Shown in pieces: positions 10,269 through 18,851 of a stretch of 64,000 nt of DNA. Made by a program: the position numbers and the translations under genes. Position 1 is the stretch's first letter, and the number at the start of each line of letters is the position of its first letter. The DNA lies in contig JAFSCH010000032.1 of assembly GCA_017436865.1 (NCBI GenBank), forward strand, positions 45,157 to 109,156, written 5' to 3'. Source of the stretch: Lachnospiraceae bacterium. Lineage in GTDB: Bacteria > Bacillota > Clostridia > Lachnospirales > Lachnospiraceae. The notes beneath the pieces were generated by a model that saw only the letters and a program-made list of their open reading frames with translations, was not told where the DNA came from and ran no database searches.

Positions 10269-11687
10269 CTAAAAGCGAAAATATAAAAATGGATTGTTTA
10301 AGCCAATGGACAAGTAGTATACCGCATACCAAAATATGGCAACGGATATGCCCACATTAAGAAGTTTTTGTTCCAACTTTTCTGCTAGTTTCTTTGGATA
10401 TTCCGTACAAAAGAACAGACAGATGAGTAAAAGTGGTGCATAAGTAGTGAGGTATTTTACAAAATCCATGGAGTTCAATGTGTTACCAATACCAAAGAAT
10501 GGGAACATTCTGGCAAGGTAGATGCGAAGCTGGCTAAAATCACTGATGGCAAAAATAGTCCAACTGACTAATATATACAAAGTCATGTATGCATGAGAAA
10601 GTAGTTTTGCAATCATATGTTCCTTTCTAAGAAACGGAAGTAACAGATTTTTTTCAATAATCTGTAAGATGAAAATCAGAAGTCCCCAAAGGATGAAATT
10701 CCAGTCTGCTCCATGCCAAAAACCAACAAGAAACCACACAATAAGCAGGTTGCGCAGGGTTGTGAAACGTCCTTTGCGATTACCGCCAAGTGGAATATAG
10801 ATATATTCCCGAAACCATGCACCGAGGGTAATATGCCAGCGTCTCCAAAAGTCAGTCACACTTCTTGTTGTATATGGATGATTAAAGTTAACTGGCATGT
10901 GAAATCCGAGCATTTTACCAAGACCGATTGCCATTAAGGAGTAACCCCAGAAGTCAAAATAAAGCTGCATGGAGTAAGCAGCAGCACCAAGCCATGCAAG
11001 AGGTGTTGAGATACTTTCATAACCAATCATGCATACTTCATTCCATAAGGTTCCGATTTGATTTGCCAGAATAACCTTTGAGCCAAGACCAAGGATAAAG
11101 GTTTTTAATCCTTCGTCCAGATTTATAATAGTGAGTTTACGTTTTTCCAAGGCGTCATGAATATCAGAGTATACGACAATAGGACCAGCGATAAGTTGTG
11201 GAAACATGCATAGATATGCTCCAAGATTAACAAAGGAAGTCTCCACAGGAACGGTTCCACGGTATACATCGATAATATAGGATACAATCTGAAAGGTATA
11301 AAAGCTGATGCCTAGTGGAAGTACAAGGTGTAACAGTGTAAATTGCAGATTGCTACCGCTTTTATACAAAACAGTATTGATGTTTTCTAAAAAGAAATCC
11401 ATGTATTTAAAATAGAATAAAAGTCCAAAATTATAAAGCAAGGAAAGAAAAAGCAGAAGCTTTTTTCGGGCAGGATAATTCATACAGCGTGAGATTAAGA
11501 GTCCGAATAAATAATTTACTAAAACAGAATATAGAATTAGAAATAAATAGGTAGGCTCTCCCAGGCCGTAAAATAAAATACTACCTGCAAAGAGCAGACC
11601 ATTGCGATATTTATCTGCCAGACAGTAATAGAGCACTAAAAAGATAGGTAAAAATACAAATAAAAATTCTAAGCTACTAAAAACCAT
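10269..11687 (-). CDS. MBOAT-family membrane O-acyltransferase (AlgI/DltB-like)
   Basis: 472 residues with about 10-12 membrane segments. The N-terminus VFSSLEFLFVFLPIFLVLYY is the usual start of AlgI-like proteins. The MBOAT core is clear: DFWRRWHITLGAWFREYIYI, then IPLGGNRKG, and WFLVGFWHGADWNFILWG, where the His of FWHGA is the conserved catalytic one. These proteins move acyl (mostly acetyl) groups across the membrane for transfer to exported polysaccharides. AGGGGGT precedes the ATG. First gene of a two-gene operon with the SGNH protein; no polysaccharide biosynthesis genes are adjacent. Confidence 0.93.
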   Translation of the reverse strand: MVFSSLEFLFVFLPIFLVLYYCLADKYRNGLLFAGSILFYGLGEPTYLFLILYSVLVNYLFGLLISRCMNYPARKKLLLFLSLLYNFGLLFYFKYMDFFLENINTVLYKSGSNLQFTLLHLVLPLGISFYTFQIVSYIIDVYRGTVPVETSFVNLGAYLCMFPQLIAGPIVVYSDIHDALEKRKLTIINLDEGLKTFILGLGSKVILANQIGTLWNEVCMIGYESISTPLAWLGAAAYSMQLYFDFWGYSLMAIGLGKMLGFHMPVNFNHPYTTRSVTDFWRRWHITLGAWFREYIYIPLGGNRKGRFTTLRNLLIVWFLVGFWHGADWNFILWGLLIFILQIIEKNLLLPFLRKEHMIAKLLSHAYMTLYILVSWTIFAISDFSQLRIYLARMFPFFGIGNTLNSMDFVKYLTTYAPLLLICLFFCTEYPKKLAEKLEQKLLNVGISVAIFWYAVYYLSIGLNNPFLYFRF

Positions 11688-11914
11688 GATATTACCCCCT
11701 ATAAATCATGATCGATTCCCCGTAAATATATTATGTTATCTTTCTTAGAATATTATAACAAAAGAAAAGTGAAAATTCTATAAATTATCACAAAAATTCC
11801 AACAATATTTACAATAATCTTTTTGGTTGCATAAGACTTAGAGTTTATGCCATAATCGTAATGATGAAGGTACGGAATAATTACAGATATAGAATAATTA
11901 CGAGGATTGAAGAT

Positions 11915-12979
11915 ATGAGAAAAAAAATATATATTTGGAAAGCATTCATGCTTTTTCTTTTAGTATTTGTGACAATGTGTGGTTGTCAGAACAAAGGAAC
12001 AGAGAATGGAGAAGGAACTAAAATTGTATTGACAACAGGATTTGAACAGGATGAGATATTTCGGATAGAGAAGTCTTCCTGTAAGCTTTCAGAGGTTATG
12101 ATATATCTGATGAATACCAAGAATCAGTACGAGAAGATTTTTGGGAAAGAGATATGGAATACATCGCATGAGGGTGTTACCTTAGAAGCGAATATTAAGG
12201 AAACGGTGTTGGCAAAGCTTGCAAAGATTAAAGCGATGAATCTTTTGGCACAGCATGAAGGGATTGTACTTGATGAGGATGAAAAGAGCAGACTCGTACA
12301 GGCGTCAGAGGAATATTATAAGTCATTGAATGAAGCAGAGCTTGTAGGTCTTGAAGTGACGCAAGAGCAGATTTATACCATGTATGAAGAATATGCTCTT
12401 GCAGATAAGGTGTATAAGCATTTGATTGCGGATATTAATCCTGAGATTAGTGATGATGAGGCAAGAACCATTACAGTTCAGCATGTTCTGATTAAGACAT
12501 ATTCTCTGAATGAAGATGGAGAAAAAGTACCTTATACAGAACAGGCAAAGCGTGAGGCCTATCAACAGGCAAAGAAAGTATGGCAGTTAGCGAAGGATGG
12601 GGAAGAATTTTCTGGTCTGATTGCAGAATATAGTGAGGATAGCAGTCCATCCTATTCTTTTGGAAAAGGAAGTCTGGATGCTGCGTTTGAGGAAGCAGCC
12701 TTTAATCTGGGAACAGATGAGATAAGTAATATTGTGGAAAGTTCTTCAGGCTATCATATTATTAAATGTATTAGTACTTTTGATAGGGAAGAAACAGACC
12801 GTAATAAGATTAAGATTGTAGAGCAACGCCGTAAAGAAGTGTTTGATGAAGAGTACACAAAATTTGTGAATGGACTTACAAGAAACCTAAATACCAAACT
12901 GTGGGAAAAGGTAGGTTTTTTGGAGGATGAATCAATTGTGACAAGTAGTTTTTTTGAGATTTTTCATAAGCATTTCTAA
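11915..12979 (+). CDS. PrsA-like lipoprotein foldase (parvulin-type peptidyl-prolyl isomerase)
   Basis: About 354 residues from the ATG at 11915, preceded by GAGG; an in-frame ATG at 11861 lacks a ribosome site. The signal peptide ends in lipobox MCGC (Cys near 22), so it is anchored outside the membrane. The helical SurA/PrsA-like N-domain covers about 30-175. The rotamase domain (about 185-295) shows TITVQHVLIKT, FSGLIAEYSEDSS, YSFGKGS and SSGYHIIKC. It assists folding of secreted proteins. A probable promoter is TTGCAT-18-CATAAT at 11827-11856. The next gene, htpG, has its own operator and promoter. Confidence 0.88.
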   Translation: MRKKIYIWKAFMLFLLVFVTMCGCQNKGTENGEGTKIVLTTGFEQDEIFRIEKSSCKLSEVMIYLMNTKNQYEKIFGKEIWNTSHEGVTLEANIKETVLAKLAKIKAMNLLAQHEGIVLDEDEKSRLVQASEEYYKSLNEAELVGLEVTQEQIYTMYEEYALADKVYKHLIADINPEISDDEARTITVQHVLIKTYSLNEDGEKVPYTEQAKREAYQQAKKVWQLAKDGEEFSGLIAEYSEDSSPSYSFGKGSLDAAFEEAAFNLGTDEISNIVESSSGYHIIKCISTFDREETDRNKIKIVEQRRKEVFDEEYTKFVNGLTRNLNTKLWEKVGFLEDESIVTSSFFEIFHKHF

Positions 12980-13005
12980 AACAATTATAAACAAAGTATT
13001 AATTA

Positions 13006-13032
13006 TTAGCACTCGAGTGATTTGAGTGCTAA
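13006..13032. promoter_or_regulatory. CIRCE operator (HrcA binding site)
   Basis: TTAGCACTC, nine bases, GAGTGCTAA: an exact match to the consensus. It sits just upstream of the htpG promoter, so htpG is predicted to be repressed by HrcA and induced by heat. The hairpin may also help end the upstream transcript. Confidence 0.95.
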
Positions 13033-13039
13033 TTTTCTA

Positions 13040-13068
13040 TTGACTTTTATTTTTTAGGGTATTAAACT
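13040..13068 (+). promoter_or_regulatory. htpG promoter
   Basis: TTGACT (13040-13045), 17-base spacer, TAAACT (13063-13068), placed 8 bases after the CIRCE element. The -10 box is a moderate match. Confidence 0.6.
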
Positions 13069-13124
13069 AGTTTACATATAAGAGGAGACGACCTCAAAAG
13101 AGAATGGAAAGGAATGTAAAAGTT

Positions 13125-15203
13125 ATGGCAGAAAAGCATGGAAGTCTATCAATTAATAGCGAAAATATTTTTCCGATTATCAAGAAGTGGTTATATTCAG
13201 ACCACGATATCTTTTATAGAGAGCTGATTTCAAACGGTTGTGATGCGATTACAAAGCTCAAGAAATTAGAAATGATGGGTGAGTATACTTATCCGGCAGA
13301 TGCAAAAAATGAGATTCATGTAGTTGTTGATCCAGAGAAAAAGACCTTGAAGTTTATTGATACCGGTCTTGGTATGACAGCAGAGGAAGTAGAAGAATAC
13401 ATTAATCAGATTGCTTTCTCAGGAGCAACAGACTTTATTGAAAAATATAAGGATAAGACAAATGATGACCAGATTATCGGTCATTTCGGACTTGGTTTTT
13501 ATTCTGCATTTATGGTAGCAGATGAAGTTCATATTGATACTCTTTCTTTTAAGGATGGAGCAAAACCGGTACATTGGGAATGTGATGGTGGAACAGAGTA
13601 TGATATGAAGGATGGAGACAGAACCGTTGTAGGTACAGAGATTACCCTCTTCTTAAATGAAGATTGCTTAGAGTTCTGTAATGAATATAAGGCAAGAGAG
13701 GTTATCAAGAAGTATTGTTCCTTCATGCCTTACAATATCTTCTTAGAGAAGGCAAATGCACCGGAAGAATTCGAAACGATTAGTCCTGAAGATAAGAGAG
13801 AGGACGATGTAGTTGTTGAGACTCTTGAGGAGACAAAGCCTGACTCAGAAGAAAAGGAAACAAAGCTTAAGATTAAGAAGAGACCTGTTCCATTAAATGA
13901 AACACAGCCACTTTGGACAAAGCATCCAAATAACTGTACCAAGGAAGATTATATCGACTTCTACCGCAAGGTATTCCAGGATTATAAGGAGCCTTTATTC
14001 TGGATTCATTTAAATATGGATTATCCATTTAATATGAAGGGGATTCTTTACTTCCCTAAGATTAATATGGAATATGAATCGATCGAAGGAACCATTAAGT
14101 TATACAACAATCAGGTATTCATTGCAGATAATATCAAGGAAGTTATTCCAGAATTTCTATTATTATTAAAGGGTGTTATCGACTGTCCGGATCTTCCGCT
14201 GAATGTATCCAGAAGTGCATTACAGAATGATGGCTTTGTAACGAAGATTAGCGAATACATTACAAAGAAAGTTGCAGATAAGTTATCTGGAATGTGTAAG
14301 ACAGATAAGGAAAATTACGAAAAATACTGGGATGATATTAGCCCATTTATTAAGTTTGGCTGCTTAAAGGATGACAAGTTCTGTGAAAAGATGACAGACT
14401 ATATCTTATTTAAGAACCTTGATGGGCAGTATGTGACATTACCTGAGTGTTTGGAAGTGAAAAAGTCTGATCCGGATGCAGAAGAGAATCAGGCAGCAGC
14501 AACAGATGCAGAGACAGGTGAAGCAATTGAAGCTGAGGTAGTAACCGATGAGGATGAAGTGGAAATTCCTTCTGAAGATGCAGAAACCAAGGAAAAGATT
14601 ATCTACTATGTAACTGATATGGTACAGCAGAGTCAGTATATCAATATGTTCAAGAAGGCAAAGATGGATGCAGTTATCCTTCCTGACAAGATTGACCAGC
14701 CATTTGTTTCTCAGTTAGAGGCTAAGAATGAGGGAATTAAGTTCTCACGTATTGATGCGGATTTAACAGATACCTTTAAGACAAAGACTTCTAAGAAGGT
14801 GGAGGAAGAGCTTGCAAAGAAGAGTGAAGAAGTATCTACGCTCTTTAAGAAGGCAATCAAGAAGGATAATATTACAGTTAAGGTTGAGAAGCTCAAGAAT
14901 AAGGATATTTCTTCTATGATTACCGTATCCGAAGAGGCCCGCAGAATGCAGGATATGATGAAGATGTATGCAATGCCTGGTATGGACTTTGGGGCTATGG
15001 GCAAGGAAGGCGAGACCTTGATTTTGAATGCAAACAACAAGCTGGTAGAGTATATCTTAGAGCATCAGGATGGTGAAAATGTAGATTTAATCTGCGAACA
15101 GCTTTACGACCTTGCTTTGATTCAGCAGGCACCATTACAGCCAGAAGCAATGACAAAGTTTATCGCAAGAAGCAATAAGATTATGATGTTGCTTGCACAG
15201 TAA
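13125..15203 (+). CDS. htpG: HtpG chaperone (Hsp90)
   Basis: About 692 residues from the ATG at 13125 (MAEKHGSLSINSENIF), chosen because AAAGGAA lies 10 bases upstream and because the family starts this way; an in-frame ATG at 13104 adds seven residues. The GHKL ATPase domain shows ELISNGCDAI (catalytic Glu and Asn), DTGLGM and GHFGLGFYSAFMVAD. An acidic, Lys-rich insert (about 225-260) is followed by the middle domain with the catalytic Arg (LNVSRSALQND) and a C-terminal dimerisation domain. A second acidic stretch (DEDEVEIPSEDAETK) lies near 475. It is an ATP-dependent cytosolic chaperone. Regulation by HrcA is predicted from the CIRCE element. Confidence 0.96.
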   Translation: MAEKHGSLSINSENIFPIIKKWLYSDHDIFYRELISNGCDAITKLKKLEMMGEYTYPADAKNEIHVVVDPEKKTLKFIDTGLGMTAEEVEEYINQIAFSGATDFIEKYKDKTNDDQIIGHFGLGFYSAFMVADEVHIDTLSFKDGAKPVHWECDGGTEYDMKDGDRTVVGTEITLFLNEDCLEFCNEYKAREVIKKYCSFMPYNIFLEKANAPEEFETISPEDKREDDVVVETLEETKPDSEEKETKLKIKKRPVPLNETQPLWTKHPNNCTKEDYIDFYRKVFQDYKEPLFWIHLNMDYPFNMKGILYFPKINMEYESIEGTIKLYNNQVFIADNIKEVIPEFLLLLKGVIDCPDLPLNVSRSALQNDGFVTKISEYITKKVADKLSGMCKTDKENYEKYWDDISPFIKFGCLKDDKFCEKMTDYILFKNLDGQYVTLPECLEVKKSDPDAEENQAAATDAETGEAIEAEVVTDEDEVEIPSEDAETKEKIIYYVTDMVQQSQYINMFKKAKMDAVILPDKIDQPFVSQLEAKNEGIKFSRIDADLTDTFKTKTSKKVEEELAKKSEEVSTLFKKAIKKDNITVKVEKLKNKDISSMITVSEEARRMQDMMKMYAMPGMDFGAMGKEGETLILNANNKLVEYILEHQDGENVDLICEQLYDLALIQQAPLQPEAMTKFIARSNKIMMLLAQ

Positions 15204-15212
15204 GAGATTATG

Positions 15213-15243
15213 AAGTACCCTATACGATATAGGGTACTTTTTT
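15213..15243 (+). terminator. htpG terminator
   Basis: Perfect 12-pair stem AAGTACCCTATA/TATAGGGTACTT, 3-base loop, then a T-run. Confidence 0.9.
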
Positions 15244-15271
15244 CTACCTTGTTGATAATTAGGAGGAATAC

Positions 15272-16258
15272 ATGAAAATAATAGCAGTAAGCTTTCCTTG
15301 TACTAAGGAGCAGCAGAATAGATTAAGACAGGCAGCAGAAGGATATGCTCAAGTGCAGTTTATGGCTGAAATGGAGGAAAACCAAGCCAAGGAATGTATG
15401 AATCATGCTCAGGTTATAATTGGTCAGCCGGAGTTGGCAGAGATTGCCCAAAATGAAGTGTTGGAATGGGTTCAGATGACATGGGTAGGGACTGATAAAT
15501 ATACAGTGAAAAATTCGGAATATGGATTTCCAAAACATATACAGTTAACGAATATGAGTGGTGCCTTAGGAGTAATTATGTCCGAATATGCAATTGGAGC
15601 GATTTTGGCATTGTACAGACATTTTCCAGTTTATTGGGAGCAACAAAAGCAAGGAATATGGAAAGATGCAGGAGCAGAAGAATCGTTGTATGGAAAAACA
15701 GTGTTGTTACTTGGAACTGGTGATATCGGTACGAATCTGGCAATGAGGCTAAAGGCATTTGGCACAACCAACATTGGCATCAGAAGAAATACGGAAAATG
15801 TGCCTGAAGGCTTTGATAAGATGTATGGATTTGAACAGCTTGATAAACTCTTGCCAGAGGCAGATATTGTGGCATGTAGTCTACCAAATAAGCCATTAAC
15901 AAGAAAGCTTCTAACGAAGGAACGTCTTTTGGCAATGAAGAAAGATGCGGTGCTTCTCAATATGGGGCGTGGAACGCTAGTTGATACAAATGTATTGTCA
16001 GAGGTCTTAGAGACAGGACATTTAAAAGGGGTTATTCTGGATGTAACGAATCCTGAGCCGTTACCAAAAGACCATCCGTTGTGGAGTTATGAACGAGTGA
16101 TGATTACGCCTCACATTGCAGGTCCAAGTCTTGGACATTGTCCGGCAACACAAGAGAGAGTAATTGTTGCTTGTTGTGAGAATATAAAGAGGTATTTTTC
16201 GGGAGAAGCATTGCTTCACAGAATTGAAGATGCAGATTTTGAGTATATAAGAGAATAA
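15272..16258 (+). CDS. D-isomer-specific 2-hydroxyacid dehydrogenase family protein
   Basis: 328 residues, family length. The NAD(P)-binding Rossmann motif is LLGTGDIGTNLAMRLKAFG (about 146-164). The catalytic region shows LLNMGRGTLVD, NPEPLPKDHPLW (Glu) and ITPHIAGPS (His). The family reduces 2-oxoacids or oxidises D-2-hydroxyacids; an Arg pair (IRR) after the Rossmann fold hints at NADP(H) preference. Substrate cannot be told from sequence. AGGAGG precedes the ATG. Single gene flanked by terminators. Confidence 0.9.
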   Translation: MKIIAVSFPCTKEQQNRLRQAAEGYAQVQFMAEMEENQAKECMNHAQVIIGQPELAEIAQNEVLEWVQMTWVGTDKYTVKNSEYGFPKHIQLTNMSGALGVIMSEYAIGAILALYRHFPVYWEQQKQGIWKDAGAEESLYGKTVLLLGTGDIGTNLAMRLKAFGTTNIGIRRNTENVPEGFDKMYGFEQLDKLLPEADIVACSLPNKPLTRKLLTKERLLAMKKDAVLLNMGRGTLVDTNVLSEVLETGHLKGVILDVTNPEPLPKDHPLWSYERVMITPHIAGPSLGHCPATQERVIVACCENIKRYFSGEALLHRIEDADFEYIRE

Positions 16259-16259
16259 G

Positions 16260-16292
16260 AAAAGAGGAAACGTATGAAGCGTTTCCTCTTTT
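16260..16292. terminator. Bidirectional terminator
   Basis: Thirteen-pair stem AAAAGAGGAAACG/CGTTTCCTCTTTT around a 7-base loop; serves the dehydrogenase gene and the convergent gene ending at 16310. Confidence 0.88.
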
Positions 16293-16309
16293 CTATGTAC
16301 AACATAACT

Positions 16310-16864
16310 TTATTCCATTTCTTTTTTGGGATTATCAACAACTAAAACCTGTGTCATTCTGTCTTTTTCTGCAAACCAAGTAGTTTCACAGTTCGCATTT
16401 AATGCCTGACAGAAGGTGGCATAGATGCCAAGTGATGGATTCCAGAGGTAATCACGTTCTTCATACATACCAATTAATAGTGCTCTCTCAATTAGACCGG
16501 TAAATCCTAACTCTTTTACTGGCTTTAAGTTCAGTTCAAAAGCAAGTCTTGGATTGTAAGTAGATACCACGACGCCTTCTTCCAAAATCTCACGAATCAT
16601 GACATTTTCATAACTGTTTCTCATAATACCAATCATTCGTATTTCGCTGGCGCGTGATAAATCTGAATCACGTAAATCTGTCTGTAATAAGTATCTTCCA
16701 TCCTGTGTTGGAAATGTAAAGTTATCATCTGCAACATCAGAATAGAGAACAAATCTGCCTAATCCCAAATAGTCAGCCTGGTATTCCCGTCCACAATAAG
16801 TAACATACAGGCCACTCTTATATTCACCTGTAGCGGTTCCTTCATATTCAAAGCTCTCCCTCAT
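16310..16864 (-). CDS. Conserved hypothetical protein
   Basis: 184 residues, soluble, no signal peptide. Strand-rich N-terminal half (GTATGEYKSGLYVTYCGREYQ) and a helical C-terminal half with aromatic residues (YEERDYLWNPSLGIYATFCQ). No family recognised. GGGAGAG lies before the ATG. Single gene. The upstream gap (16865-17159) is AT-rich with no visible ORF or hairpin. Confidence 0.7.
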   Translation of the reverse strand: MRESFEYEGTATGEYKSGLYVTYCGREYQADYLGLGRFVLYSDVADDNFTFPTQDGRYLLQTDLRDSDLSRASEIRMIGIMRNSYENVMIREILEEGVVVSTYNPRLAFELNLKPVKELGFTGLIERALLIGMYEERDYLWNPSLGIYATFCQALNANCETTWFAEKDRMTQVLVVDNPKKEME

Positions 16865-17159
16865 TTTATCTCTCCCTTGTTGTGTTGATGCAATTGATAA
16901 ACGGCATGCAAAGTCCTCCCATATACATGCAGAATGTCGCCAAGTAGTAAATAACTAAACATCATGATAGTATAATAGAAAATGATTTACAATAGGAAAA
17001 GTGTATAAAGAAATACGGCAACACTGAATTGTGTGAATACGAGAAAAAGAATGTAAAATATATTTTTTGGTAAAATAAAAACAGAACAAGATAAAAACAG
17101 ACAACATAATTGATTTAATATAAATAGAGTGATAAAATAATGAATATAATAAAAAGTAG

Positions 17160-17303
17160 GTAACTGTTCAGCAGGAATACGCATTTACTGCGGATTCCGT
17201 AAAAAATGTAGTATGAATAAGCAAAAATCCAATTGCACGGCAATTCAGCCGAAACAAATTTAAGATGGATTTTTGTGTAACTATGAAGGTACTGAATAGT
17301 TAC
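17160..17303 (+). mobile_element. MITE-like element, copy 1, with 8-bp target duplication
   Basis: 144 bases. The left end GTAACTGTTCAG and the right end CTGAATAGTTAC are inverted repeats (11 of 12 match), and the element is flanked by exact direct repeats AAAAGTAG (17152-17159 and 17304-17311). It has no coding capacity. Ends starting GTAA plus 8-bp duplications are typical of IS66-family elements, so it may be moved by such a transposase; that assignment is inference. It lies 46 bases upstream of pilT. Confidence 0.85.
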
Positions 17304-17349
17304 AAAAGTAGAAAAGTGTGAGCGTATAAATATAATAAGGAGCGAAAAT

Positions 17350-18408
17350 ATGGCGTTGTCTGTGGAAGAGATTTTAAACAAAGCAAAAGAAGCAGGAGCT
17401 TCTGATGTGCATATTACGGTAGGAATCCCACCCAAGATGAGAATCAATGGAAAATTGATTACCATGGAAGGTATAAAGCTTCTTCCGGCTGATACCATGG
17501 AAGTTGCAATTCATGTTATGAATGAGAAGCAAAGACAGCACTTTGAAGAGTATGGAGAAGTAGATATGTCTTTTGCTATTCCTGGTGAGGGACGTTATCG
17601 AGCAAATATATATAAGCAGAGAGGTTCTATTGCAATGGCGTTTCGTCTGGTAGGAACCAATATTCCATCTCCTGAAGAATTAGGTGTGCCACAGTCGGTT
17701 GTTGATTTATATACAAAGAAACGCGGATTAGTATTGGTAACCGGTCCGACAGGAAGTGGAAAATCGACTACGTTAGCATCCTTGATTGACACGATTAATA
17801 ATAACAGAGAAGCACATGTCATTACGCTGGAAGATCCGATTGAATATTTGCATCAGCATAAGAAATCCATTGTAAATCAGCGAGAGATAGGATTGGATTC
17901 TACAAGTTATGCGCATGCTCTTCGTGCTGCATTACGAGAAGATCCGGATGTTATCTTTGTGGGTGAGATGCGTGACTTTGAGACAATTAGTACTGCGATA
18001 ACGGCAGCAGAAACGGGACATTTGGTATTCTCAACCTTACATACGATAGGAGCAACGAGTACGGTGGATCGTGTGATAGATGTATTTCCACCACACCAGC
18101 AACAGCAGATTCGCGTACAGCTGGCGAATGTATTAGAGACGATAATTTCACAGCAATTGGTTCCAACCATAGATGGTGGAGGCAGAGTGGCAGCTTTTGA
18201 GGTATTGCATAACACTCCTGCTGTCCGAAATCTGATACGAGAAGGAAAAACACATCAGCTGACAAGTGTTATGCAGACGAATAGAAAACAAGGAATGATG
18301 ACAATGGATGATGCGTTAGTACAGCTTCATTGGGATTGTAAAATTAGTCAGGAGATGGCACTACAGTTTGCTCAGGATCAGGAGAGCATAAAGAATAAAT
18401 TAGTATAA
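17350..18408 (+). CDS. pilT: PilT-family type IV pilus retraction ATPase
   Basis: 352 residues, normal length. N-terminal domain with AGASDVHITVGIPPKMRING (about 15-34), then the RecA-like ATPase: Walker A GPTGSGKST at 132-140, Asp box ITLEDPIEYLH, Walker B DPDVIFVGEMRD and His box GHLVFSTLHT. This set fits the PilT/GspE secretion ATPases, and the length and ending fit PilT. It powers pilus disassembly at the inner face of the membrane. No pilin, PilB, PilC or peptidase gene is nearby, so it is an orphan here. AAGGAG precedes the ATG. Single gene with a terminator at 18434-18480. Confidence 0.93.
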   Translation: MALSVEEILNKAKEAGASDVHITVGIPPKMRINGKLITMEGIKLLPADTMEVAIHVMNEKQRQHFEEYGEVDMSFAIPGEGRYRANIYKQRGSIAMAFRLVGTNIPSPEELGVPQSVVDLYTKKRGLVLVTGPTGSGKSTTLASLIDTINNNREAHVITLEDPIEYLHQHKKSIVNQREIGLDSTSYAHALRAALREDPDVIFVGEMRDFETISTAITAAETGHLVFSTLHTIGATSTVDRVIDVFPPHQQQQIRVQLANVLETIISQQLVPTIDGGGRVAAFEVLHNTPAVRNLIREGKTHQLTSVMQTNRKQGMMTMDDALVQLHWDCKISQEMALQFAQDQESIKNKLV

Positions 18409-18433
18409 TGATTGAATAAAAAGAGGCTATGGA

Positions 18434-18480
18434 AAAAACACTTTGCTCACCATTAGGTAAATAGTGAGCAGAGTGTTTTT
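18434..18480 (+). terminator. pilT terminator
   Basis: AAAAACACTTTGCTCAC paired with GTGAGCAGAGTGTTTTT (one mismatch), ending in a T-run. Confidence 0.88.
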
Positions 18481-18540
18481 GCTTGTGCCTGAACGGTTAA
18501 TAGAATTACTAAAAAATGGAATAATAATATTGAATGCCGA

Positions 18541-18576
18541 AAACTTTGCAATGACAAAAAACTTTGCAATGACAAA
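18541..18576 (+). repeat. Short tandem duplication, 18-bp unit
   Basis: AAACTTTGCAATGACAAA occurs twice head to tail (18541 and 18559) between the pilT terminator and the second MITE copy. It is non-coding and looks like a simple local duplication. Confidence 0.8.
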
Positions 18577-18657
18577 GTTGGAAAAAATGATTATAATCTA
18601 ATAGAATATGATATATTAAGTGGAAAAATCTTATTGTGAAACAATTTTGGATAGACG

Positions 18658-18808
18658 GTAACTGTTTAGCAGGAATACGCATTTAGTGCGGATTCCGTGA
18701 GAAAATGCAGTATGTATAAGCCAAAATCCCATTTGCGAAGCAAATTTAGGATGGATTATTGCACGGCATCTTCGATGCCACGTAACTATGAAGGCACTGA
18801 ATAGTTAT
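18658..18808 (+). mobile_element. MITE-like element, copy 2, with 8-bp target duplication
   Basis: 151 bases, about 70% identical to the copy at 17160 (shared GTAACTG, AGCAGGAATACGCATTTA, TGCGGATTCCGT, GGATGGAT and ACTATGAAGG blocks). Flanks are GATAGACG (18650-18657) and GATAGACT (18809-18816), a target duplication with one change. The centre contains two small palindromes (ATTTGCGAAGCAAAT and GCATCTTCGATGC) that differ from copy 1. It ends 43 bases before the DUF1653 gene and carries its upstream region. Confidence 0.85.
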
Positions 18809-18851
18809 GATAGACTTTAGAATTATAATTATGAAAAGAGGGAGGCAGAAT

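Noticed and set aside
10258-10332. N-terminal extension of the SGNH protein
   Set aside because: It overlaps the end of the MBOAT gene and gives an odd second hydrophobic run; the ATG at 10257 has a strong AGGGGGG site.
13104-13124. Upstream ATG as the htpG start
   Set aside because: The purine-rich site is 16 bases away, whereas the ATG at 13125 has AAAGGAA at a normal distance and matches the family start.
18541-18576. Start of a CRISPR array
   Set aside because: Only two 18-base units directly abutting with no spacers; a simple tandem duplication. No cas genes anywhere in the window.
17160-18808. Composite transposon carrying pilT
   Set aside because: Each MITE copy has its own different 8-bp target duplication, so they inserted independently rather than as one unit.
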